A stretch of DNA of 44,446 nt from a virus. The position numbers and the translations under genes are program-made. Where the stretch lies: IMG/VR virus record IMGVR_UViG_3300033571_011084, positions 1-44,446 of that record. The stretch is one strand, 5' to 3'. Under the pieces are notes generated by a model. The model saw only the letters and a list, made by a program, of their open reading frames with translations. It was not told the origin of the DNA and ran no database searches. This document shows positions 36,531 through 43,758 of the stretch, piece by piece. Every line of letters begins with the position of its first letter. The first letter of the stretch is position 1.

Positions 36531-36881
36531 ATGGATGAACGTCTTCGAAAAGCCTTAGATTTTTCTAATTTTAGGCACACATTTTCAATTCAACGAAAAA
36601 TTTTAAAAGAAAAAAATGAAGCTAGGCTTACCTATGGCTATAGCGGCGGTATATTTAAAATAGATATGTCGTTAATAACTTTTGTTGATATGCTTATCAA
36701 TAATGGCAGAAAAAACGATGTTCCTATTTTAGATTCTAATAATAATCCAATTTTGATTAATGATTTAGAAGATTTTAAAAATGAAATATTAGATAGATAT
36801 TTTACTTCTACTTTAGAATATTATAAAGAATATGAAAAAGTAAAGAAAACTCGTTCATTGGAAAAACTTTTAGAACTATGA
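36531..36881 (+). CDS. Conserved small phage protein of unknown function
   Basis: A 116-residue charged protein. The N-terminus reads DFSNFRHTFSIQRKILKEKN, then YSGGIFKIDMSLITFVDMLI, and it ends with a helical Lys/Glu-rich segment (LEYYKEYEKVKKTRSLEKLL). I recognise this style from small conserved proteins located after fibre genes in marine T4-like phages, without a known function. It leads the cassette of overlapping genes and overlaps the next gene as ATGA. AAGGG six to eight bases upstream supports the start. A role linked to fibres or to the following glycosyltransferases is inferred from position only. Confidence 0.55.
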   Translation: MDERLRKALDFSNFRHTFSIQRKILKEKNEARLTYGYSGGIFKIDMSLITFVDMLINNGRKNDVPILDSNNNPILINDLEDFKNEILDRYFTSTLEYYKEYEKVKKTRSLEKLLEL

Positions 36882-37738
36882 ATAACGGCGTACTAATTTT
36901 TGCTCATAACAGTCCTTTTATTGATTACGGCACACTGGCAATAATATCTGGAGGCCTAGCCAAAAAAAATCTTAAGGTACCTGCATCATTAGTGACAGAT
37001 AGCGGAACTTTATCATGGTTAAAAACGGCTGGATTAGAGAAAAAATTAAACGATGTTTTTGAAAAAATTATAGAAATAGAATACCCTTATACAGAAAACA
37101 CGAGAAAACTTTATGATGGATTCCATCATCAAACTGTACCGTTTTTAAATTCTAATAGATGCGATGCTTATTCTTTAAGCCCTTATGATAACACGTTATT
37201 AATAGATAGCGATTTTTTAATTTTCACTGATAGATTAAATGAATACTGGAATGTTGAATCCAGTGTGATGATTGGTGATTCTATAAATGACATCTTAGAA
37301 GATCGTCCGGGATATCTTGATAAAAGAATTTCTGAATCAAGTATTCCTTTATTGTGGGCCACTACGGTTATGTTTAAAAAAAATAAAGAAAGCGATTTTT
37401 TCTTTAAATTAGTAGAATTTATAAAATTAAATTATGTTTATTTTGCTGACCTTTTTAGATTTAATCCATCACAGTTTAGAAATGATATTGCCTTTAGTAT
37501 TGCCAAACATATATTGAGCGGTTATGAGATTGAAAACGTTTACAATCTTCCTCCTATAACTTCTGTTTTAGATAAAGATATTTTATTAGAAGTTGATAAT
37601 ACAGGAAAGATGATAATTTTAATGAATCCGCACGATGACGGAAACTATAAATCTGCAAAAATTTTAAACACTGATATTCATGTTATGAACAAACAAAGTA
37701 TTATCAGGAATAAAGATATGCTAATGGAATTAATATGA
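36878..37738 (+). CDS. GT8-like glycosyltransferase (GT-A fold), copy 1
   Basis: A 286-residue protein. It opens with GVLIFAHNSPFIDYGTLAII, a nucleotide-binding-type beta-alpha start, and has a DxD motif in DNTLLIDSDFLIFTD (D110, D112), the usual metal/nucleotide-sugar site of GT-A enzymes. The next gene has the same layout (GYLIFASNENIDY, LDADMLFLRD), so the two are tandem paralogues of a glycogenin/GT8-like group. The sugar donor and acceptor cannot be told from sequence. The gene overlaps both neighbours by four bases (ATGA), implying coupled translation. Confidence 0.55.
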   Translation: MNNGVLIFAHNSPFIDYGTLAIISGGLAKKNLKVPASLVTDSGTLSWLKTAGLEKKLNDVFEKIIEIEYPYTENTRKLYDGFHHQTVPFLNSNRCDAYSLSPYDNTLLIDSDFLIFTDRLNEYWNVESSVMIGDSINDILEDRPGYLDKRISESSIPLLWATTVMFKKNKESDFFFKLVEFIKLNYVYFADLFRFNPSQFRNDIAFSIAKHILSGYEIENVYNLPPITSVLDKDILLEVDNTGKMIILMNPHDDGNYKSAKILNTDIHVMNKQSIIRNKDMLMELI

Positions 37739-38580
37739 ACTTTGGTTATTTAATATTTGCTTCTAATGAAAATATAGATTATCTTAAAATGGCCTACGGC
37801 TTAGCCATCAGCATTAAAAATACTCAGAAAGAAGGGTACGATAAAGTAGCATTGGTAATAGATGATAAGTCAAAAGTTGAAAATCTCGCCTCTCCCTGGG
37901 TATTTGATACAGTTATAGAATGGAATCAAAAGACAGGATGGGATGGTCGTTCTTGGATGGACGATTTAACACCTTTTGAGAACACGGTATGTTTAGATGC
38001 AGATATGTTATTCTTAAGAGACTATAGTCATTGGATAGATTATTTTATTGAAAATAATATAGAATTATATCTACCAAATAAAAGTTATACATTTAGGAAT
38101 GATGTTGTAACGGATAACTTTTATAGAAGAACTTTTGAAAAAAATGGACTTCCTAATCTTTATAGTTTTTATACTTTTTTTAATAAAAATTCTGACTTGG
38201 CTAAAGAATTTTTTTCTTTAGGAAGATACATTATAGAAAATCCTATCGAGTTTTCGAACTTATTTTTAAGTAATCATATACCGAAGATTTTAGGTACTGA
38301 TGAAGCGTTTGCTTTAAGTGCAAAAATTTTAGATATATCCGACGAAATCAGTTATGATTTGAGTTTTCCTTGTATAACACATCTTAAGCCTAGAATACAA
38401 GATTGGTCATTTTCTTCAGATAAAGTTACAGATCACGTGGGATTTTATTTAAATGATCAAGGAAATTTAAAGATCGGAAATTTTCAACAAACAAATATTA
38501 TTCATTATGTTGAAAAAGATTTAATGACCGACGAGTATATAAGTCTTTTAGAGGATATTTTATGGTCCAAGAAACAGTAG
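37735..38580 (+). CDS. GT8-like glycosyltransferase (GT-A fold), copy 2
   Basis: A 281-residue paralogue of the preceding gene. It starts GYLIFASNENIDYLKMAYGL and carries the DxD motif within TVCLDADMLFLRD (D88, D90). A later LGTDEAFALSAKILD (about residues 188-202) and a CITHLKP segment fit the acceptor and metal-ligand region of GT-A enzymes. The core is better preserved than in copy 1. The acceptor could be a fibre protein, capsid protein or host glycan; nothing in the sequence decides. It overlaps the next gene by 19 bases. Confidence 0.6.
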   Translation: MNFGYLIFASNENIDYLKMAYGLAISIKNTQKEGYDKVALVIDDKSKVENLASPWVFDTVIEWNQKTGWDGRSWMDDLTPFENTVCLDADMLFLRDYSHWIDYFIENNIELYLPNKSYTFRNDVVTDNFYRRTFEKNGLPNLYSFYTFFNKNSDLAKEFFSLGRYIIENPIEFSNLFLSNHIPKILGTDEAFALSAKILDISDEISYDLSFPCITHLKPRIQDWSFSSDKVTDHVGFYLNDQGNLKIGNFQQTNIIHYVEKDLMTDEYISLLEDILWSKKQ

Positions 38581-39158
38581 TTGAAGATTATTTTGATTTA
38601 ACGGTAGATATTCCTGTCATAAAATACTATATTCGATTTGCTCTAGAATCGGGTGTAATTACAGAAGTTTTTCCTAGTTGGTCTAATATAACTGATAATG
38701 ACTGTCTGGAAATTGACGATGACCTAGCCGACGATCTCTTAACCGGAATTAAAACATTATCTTCTATTAGAATAGATACTAGTCAACTTCCTTTTAAAAT
38801 TTTAGAAAATCAAAATTACGATCTTGTGTTAAGTAAAATTGATAATGTGTTACATAGAGTAATTGAGAAGAAGTGGTCAAACATATCTAAACCTGATATT
38901 CAGATAATTTACGATAGAAAAGAAGAAGAACTTATTTTTAAAATTAACCCGTCGATAAAAGAAATGTCTTGGCCCGGCGAAAAAGAACTGATATTTTTAA
39001 TTACCGGCTATAATGATCCTAATAACTTAAAAGAGATGATTAGATTTTCTATAGACGAATTATCAGCATATCCTCAAAAATTTAAATTTAAATTGCGCAG
39101 CAAATTTAGTATTTTTACAAGAAGGTTGTTTTCTAATTATACTTTGGAAATTAAATGA
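38562..39158 (+). CDS. Uncharacterised protein in the modification cassette
   Basis: A 198-residue protein I do not recognise. It is acidic in the N-terminal half (IDDDLADDLLTGIKTL) and basic at the C-terminus (KFKFKLRSKFSIFTRRLF). The pattern is mixed alpha/beta, with a WPGEKELIFLITGYNDP segment near residues 138-154. No signal peptide or membrane span is visible. It starts inside the previous gene with GAGG (38551-38554) as a good ribosome binding site and ends in an ATGA overlap with the next glycosyltransferase. The tight coupling suggests it works with the flanking enzymes, possibly as an accessory or acceptor-binding protein, but this is a guess from position. Confidence 0.5.
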   Translation: MVQETVVEDYFDLTVDIPVIKYYIRFALESGVITEVFPSWSNITDNDCLEIDDDLADDLLTGIKTLSSIRIDTSQLPFKILENQNYDLVLSKIDNVLHRVIEKKWSNISKPDIQIIYDRKEEELIFKINPSIKEMSWPGEKELIFLITGYNDPNNLKEMIRFSIDELSAYPQKFKFKLRSKFSIFTRRLFSNYTLEIK

Positions 39159-40072
39159 AAATTATAGAATTCGATGTTATTTTTTTAAGCTATGATGAAC
39201 CTAACGCAGATTTGCATTATGCAGATCTGTGCAATAAGGTGCCTTGGGCAAAACGTGTCCACGGAGTGAAAGGTAGCGACCACGCACACAAAGCCGCCGC
39301 TGAAAAATCCGAGACGGATTGGTTTATAACTGTAGATGCCGACAATATTGTAGATCCTAAGTTCTTTAATATCGACTTAGATATGAATGATCCTAAGATT
39401 CGAGTCTATGGTTGGTGCGGTCGTAATGTTATCAACGGATTACGTTATGGCAATGGAGGATTAAAAATCTGGAAAAAAGATTTCGTCCTTAATATGAAAA
39501 CTCATGAAAATTCTGATAGCGATAGAGGACAGGTCGATTTCTGTTGGGAAGATGGTTATCGTAACTTTCCCTTAAGCTTCAGCGATAGCATTATCATCGG
39601 ATCGCCTTTTCAAGCATGGAGAGCAGGATTTCGTGAAGGTGTAAAAATGACACTGCTTGATGGTGTTAAGGTCCCTCCTTTAGAAATACAACAGAGAATA
39701 TGGTGGCACAATATACATAGATTGCGTATGTGGTCAACTGTCGGCAGTCACGAAGAAAACGGACTCTATGCAGTTTACGGAGCCAGACTAGGAACATGGA
39801 TGGCTAACTGTACAGATTGGAATTATGTAGATGTTAGAGATTTTGAGATCTTAAGAGATATCTGGAAACAATACGGCAAGCCTTATGAAGAAGTTAACGG
39901 TGATGGATTAATTGAAGCTACCAAAGACCTCGGAGAAAAAATCAAGTTAGGTCTAGGATTACATTGGCCATATCTAGATGCTGCTCAAAGCAAGTATACG
40001 CTAGATCTATATAACGAAACAATGAATTTAAACGACACATATTTTAAGATGCCCGTTCCCGCAAATGTATGA
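39155..40072 (+). CDS. GT2-like glycosyltransferase of phage type
   Basis: A 305-residue protein. The N-terminus FDVIFLSYDEPNADLHYADL is followed by AKRVHGVKGSDHAHKAAAEK and the DxD motif in WFITVDADNIVD (D61, D63), then NVINGLRYGNGGLKIWKKDF. This is the GT-A/GT2 arrangement and closely matches the C-terminal domain of the next gene (YDIVFISYNEPNADENW ... WIVDGDAEIVDEF ... NPINGLIYGYGGVKLL). The gene is visibly richer in G+C than the genes before it. It overlaps the previous gene by four bases and the next by eight. The transferase role is inferred; the substrate is unknown. Confidence 0.62.
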   Translation: MKIIEFDVIFLSYDEPNADLHYADLCNKVPWAKRVHGVKGSDHAHKAAAEKSETDWFITVDADNIVDPKFFNIDLDMNDPKIRVYGWCGRNVINGLRYGNGGLKIWKKDFVLNMKTHENSDSDRGQVDFCWEDGYRNFPLSFSDSIIIGSPFQAWRAGFREGVKMTLLDGVKVPPLEIQQRIWWHNIHRLRMWSTVGSHEENGLYAVYGARLGTWMANCTDWNYVDVRDFEILRDIWKQYGKPYEEVNGDGLIEATKDLGEKIKLGLGLHWPYLDAAQSKYTLDLYNETMNLNDTYFKMPVPANV

Positions 40073-42341
40073 TATTTTTTATGTTTCTAAAGATAATGGA
40101 TTTGATGACACTTGGAAGAAAATCAAATCTAAATATCCTATTGCACAACGATTGTCTAATGTTAAATCATATGAAAGTATACGTTCTCGAGCATTTACAA
40201 AAATGTTTTGGGTCATATGGGATGATCTAGAAATTAACGAAACTATTGATTTATTAGAATATAAAGTCTCAAAGTGGGACGATATGTATGTTCACGTTTT
40301 CAAAAATGGAGAACATTACGATGGTATTTGTTTATTTCCTAAATCAGAAAATATTTCTCAACGGGAATTTGATCATAGATTTTTTAATAATAAAAAAGAA
40401 ATAGCCATCGTAGCAAGCGTCCCTAAACCTTTCGACAAATTTTTCGTAAACTCTTACGACGAATATCTTTCAGCATTACAAAGTTCTTCTACTGAAATGT
40501 TTTGGGTTATATGGAAAGATGTTGATATTATAGAAGACTTTGGCTTTGATTATCAAGTACCGTCGTACAACAGAAATGTAGTCCATATATTTAAGAACGG
40601 TGATCATCACGACGGTATATGTTTATTTCCTAAATCTACAACAGTTTCGAGCAAAGAGTTTCAGCATCGATTTTTTTCAAATAAAAAAGAAATCGATATA
40701 CAAGCAAGTGCTCCTAAGCAATACAGTGTTTATTCCCCACTAACATATGACGAGTATTTAGATATTCAAGATGATATGTTTTGGCTAGTATGGCCAAATC
40801 TGTCAGTCATTGATCAAACAGTTTTTAACATATATTTTAGCCATCACAACTCTTACGATAGATCTGAACATCACATTTTTAAAAACAGATGTTATGATAA
40901 AGAAATGTTTGTCAATGGTATTATGTTATGCACTAAGAAAAAAACTATTTCAAAACGAGAGTTTGATATTAGATATCTAGTCGATAAAAAAGAACATGAC
41001 AGAGTAGTATCTAAATCTCAATATCCTATTTTAACAGCAAATACATATGATCAATATTTAGAAACTTTAAAAACTTCAAAAGATGATATGTTTTGGCTAG
41101 TATGGCCTAATATCAAAATGACAGATGAATCAGTTTTTGATCTATACTTTGATCCACGTGACGGCAAGTATGATCATGACAGATCTGAACATCACATTTT
41201 TAAAAACAGATGTTATGATAAAGAATCTTTTGTCAATGGCGTTATTTTATGCACTAAGAAAAAAACTATTTCAAAACGAGAGTTTGATATTAGATATCTA
41301 GTCGATAAAAAAGAACATGACAGGATAGTATCTAAATCTCAATACCCACTGGTTGAAATTTCTGAATATGATGATTATTTGTCTGCTCTAGAATCAGTCC
41401 AAGATGATATGTTTTGGGTATCCTATCCTGAAATAGAAATAATAGACGAATCAGTTTTCGATCTGTACTTTGACCCACGTGACGGCAAGTATGATTATGA
41501 TAGAAGTATTAATCATGTGTTCCTCCATCATTTTAAAGAAAAAGAACACACTTATAATGGTCTCATGTTAATGAGTAAAAACTCTCAGGTCGGAAAGAGA
41601 GAAATAGATTTTAGATATCTTATCAATAAAAAAGAACAAGAAATCATTGCGTCTCAACATAAACTATATGACATAGTGTTTATCAGTTACAATGAACCTA
41701 ACGCCGATGAGAATTGGAACAATCTTAAAGAAAAATATCCTCGTGCTAAACGAGTACACGGAGTTAAAGGAATCCATCAAGCTCACATTCGAGCAGCAGA
41801 AATTTGCTCTAGTGAAATGATATGGATAGTAGATGGAGATGCTGAAATAGTTGACGAATTTAGTTTTGATCATGTTGTTACGAGATATGAAAAGAATATA
41901 GTACATGTTTGGAGAAGTCAAAATCCTATTAACGGATTAATCTACGGTTATGGGGGCGTAAAACTGTTGCCACGCCATCTAACCTTAGCTATGGATGTAA
42001 ACAGTACTGATATGACTACATCGATTAGCGATCAGTTTATAGCTATGAAAGCAGTTTCGAATGTCACGGTGTTTAATACTGATCCATTCAATACATGGAA
42101 ATCAGCATTTAGAGAGTGTGCCAAACTTTCTGCTAAATTAATTAATAGACAGGATGATGATGAAACCAATGAACGATTAGTAGTATGGTGTAGTCAAGGC
42201 AAAGATAAACAATACGGAGAATATGCTATTGCAGGAGCTATCGCCGGAAGAGATTTTGGGTTATCTGCCAAAGATGATCAGACCCAGCTAGCTAAAATTA
42301 ATGACTTTGAATGGTTGAAACGGAAATTTGATGGAGTTTAA
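40065..42341 (+). CDS. Repeat-bearing GT2-like protein: five degenerate modules plus an intact glycosyltransferase domain
   Basis: A 758-residue protein. Five repeats start near residues 47, 145, 238, 342 and 449, each with MFW(V/L)(I/V/S)(W/Y)xx, a later HxFKN or HVF segment and a (K/R)EF or REI then (F/Y)(F/L).(N/D)KKE end. The C-terminal domain (535-758) has an intact DxD (D590, D592 in WIVDGDAEIVDEF) and matches the preceding gene. Each repeat aligns with the front of that domain, but where the domain has DGD the repeats have WDD, WKD, WPN, WPN and YPE. So they look like decayed, non-catalytic copies kept as structural or binding modules. Repeats 3 to 5 are very similar at DNA level. There is no clear ribosome binding site, so coupling to the previous gene is likely. 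Confidence 0.6.
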   Translation: MYDIFYVSKDNGFDDTWKKIKSKYPIAQRLSNVKSYESIRSRAFTKMFWVIWDDLEINETIDLLEYKVSKWDDMYVHVFKNGEHYDGICLFPKSENISQREFDHRFFNNKKEIAIVASVPKPFDKFFVNSYDEYLSALQSSSTEMFWVIWKDVDIIEDFGFDYQVPSYNRNVVHIFKNGDHHDGICLFPKSTTVSSKEFQHRFFSNKKEIDIQASAPKQYSVYSPLTYDEYLDIQDDMFWLVWPNLSVIDQTVFNIYFSHHNSYDRSEHHIFKNRCYDKEMFVNGIMLCTKKKTISKREFDIRYLVDKKEHDRVVSKSQYPILTANTYDQYLETLKTSKDDMFWLVWPNIKMTDESVFDLYFDPRDGKYDHDRSEHHIFKNRCYDKESFVNGVILCTKKKTISKREFDIRYLVDKKEHDRIVSKSQYPLVEISEYDDYLSALESVQDDMFWVSYPEIEIIDESVFDLYFDPRDGKYDYDRSINHVFLHHFKEKEHTYNGLMLMSKNSQVGKREIDFRYLINKKEQEIIASQHKLYDIVFISYNEPNADENWNNLKEKYPRAKRVHGVKGIHQAHIRAAEICSSEMIWIVDGDAEIVDEFSFDHVVTRYEKNIVHVWRSQNPINGLIYGYGGVKLLPRHLTLAMDVNSTDMTTSISDQFIAMKAVSNVTVFNTDPFNTWKSAFRECAKLSAKLINRQDDDETNERLVVWCSQGKDKQYGEYAIAGAIAGRDFGLSAKDDQTQLAKINDFEWLKRKFDGV
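40861..41503 (+). repeat. Recent tandem duplication inside the repeat-bearing gene
   Basis: The stretch 40861-41027 recurs at 41182-41348 with only a few base changes, an offset of 321 bases (107 codons). The stretch 41130-41182 recurs at 41451-41503 with the same 321-base offset. The intact reading frame across both copies shows the duplication was tolerated and kept in frame. Repeats 1 and 2 are much more diverged. Confidence 0.85.
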
Positions 42342-43758
42342 TAGGAACATAAAAGGAAATGGATTAAGAAAAATTGATGGTAGATATCAATCGAGATATC
42401 TACTTGACGCTGAATACGTTCATCAACAATTAAACAAAATTAGTAATAGTTTTTGTTTAGCTAAGTGGTTCAATGTCAGTATACATATTCCTACAGGTCG
42501 TACACATAGTTGTTATCATCCTAGAAGTCACGTAATACCAAATGAAGAAATTAAAATCGATGTAAGTGCATTGCATAATACGAAATATAAAAAAAGCCAA
42601 AGACAATTAATGTTAGAAGGAGTTCGTCCCAAGGAATGTGAATTTTGTTGGCAGATAGAAGACAGCGGTTCACAACTCAGTGACAGAGCATATAGAAGTA
42701 AAGATGTTTGGGAACCAGAACTTATTGAAGAAGCTTTAACAGTCGGAGCCAGCGGCAATGCCAATCCTAGATATGTTGAGGTAAATTTTAATCAGGCCTG
42801 CAATTTTAAATGTAGTTATTGTAGTCCTCATCTTAGCACTGCCTGGATGGATGAGATTAAAAAATGCGGTCCTTATAAATTGTCTGACAGGATTCATAAT
42901 GATACAAGATGGATCGAAAGCGAAGTTCCGATCAATAACGGTCCCGATAATCCTTATCTTTTAGCATTCTGGGAATGGTTGCCACAAATTTATCCTACGC
43001 TACAAACTTTCCGTATGACTGGCGGTGAGCCGTTGATGGACAAAAACACTTTTAGAATGTTTGACTACGTTAAATTAAATCCTAAGAAAGATTTACATTT
43101 GAGTATTACAAGTAATTGCTGCCCTCCAGGTGAGCAATGGTCTAAGTTTATGACCGGTCTAAAAGAAATTACAGATGCGGATGCTATAGATCATTTTATG
43201 TTATTTTGCAGTTTAGACAGTTGGGGCAAGCAGGCAGAATATATACGTAACGGAATGGATTTTAATTTACTTTATAAAAATGTTTGTGATTATTTACAAA
43301 ATTCAGATAAGCATAGTCTTACATTTATAATTACTTTTAATTCATTAAGTTATACAGGATTTTACAACTATATTGAAAATATTTTAAATTTGAGAAAACA
43401 ATATAATGTAAATCGTCAATTAGTTTGGTTCGATGTTCCGCAATTAATAGATCCGGATTTTTTAAATCCTAAATTAATTCCTGAATTAATTCCTGAATTA
43501 GAAAAAACTATTGAATTTATGAAACGAAATCCTGAAACACGATGGAACGAATTTAAAGGTTTCAGTGATTTTGAAATTAGTAAAGTTCAAAGATTAATTG
43601 ATTGGATAAAATCAGATACAGGATTTAATAAAAATTTAGCAATGGAAAATTTTTATATGTTTTTTAGTCAGCACGATAAACGTAGAAACACAAATTTTTT
43701 GGAAGCGTTTCCGGAATTAGAAAATTTTTGGAAGGAATGTAAGAATAGTGTCACGTAA
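42331..43758 (+). CDS. Radical SAM protein (possible twitch-type auxiliary cluster)
   Basis: A 475-residue protein. The core motif is CNFKCSYC (C157, C161, C164; CxxxCxxC), which binds the SAM-cleaving [4Fe-4S] cluster, with GGEPL (231-235) after it. The N-terminal region has more cysteines (THSCYHP, then KECEFCWQIEDSGSQLSDR), arranged as in phage radical SAM proteins with an auxiliary cluster in a twitch/SPASM-like domain. Such enzymes modify peptides, sugars or nucleotides by radical chemistry; the substrate here is unknown. The ATG at 42331 is chosen over a TTG directly before it. The gene overlaps the previous by 11 bases and the next by 11. Confidence 0.78.
   Translation: MEFNRNIKGNGLRKIDGRYQSRYLLDAEYVHQQLNKISNSFCLAKWFNVSIHIPTGRTHSCYHPRSHVIPNEEIKIDVSALHNTKYKKSQRQLMLEGVRPKECEFCWQIEDSGSQLSDRAYRSKDVWEPELIEEALTVGASGNANPRYVEVNFNQACNFKCSYCSPHLSTAWMDEIKKCGPYKLSDRIHNDTRWIESEVPINNGPDNPYLLAFWEWLPQIYPTLQTFRMTGGEPLMDKNTFRMFDYVKLNPKKDLHLSITSNCCPPGEQWSKFMTGLKEITDADAIDHFMLFCSLDSWGKQAEYIRNGMDFNLLYKNVCDYLQNSDKHSLTFIITFNSLSYTGFYNYIENILNLRKQYNVNRQLVWFDVPQLIDPDFLNPKLIPELIPELEKTIEFMKRNPETRWNEFKGFSDFEISKVQRLIDWIKSDTGFNKNLAMENFYMFFSQHDKRRNTNFLEAFPELENFWKECKNSVT

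Noticed and set aside
40203-41664. CRISPR-like or regulatory DNA repeats
   Set aside because: The repeats are coding, 312 to 321 bases long, in frame, and encode a recognisable protein module.
42328-42330. TTG as start of the radical SAM gene
   Set aside because: An ATG follows immediately and would be strongly preferred; the TTG adds only one residue.
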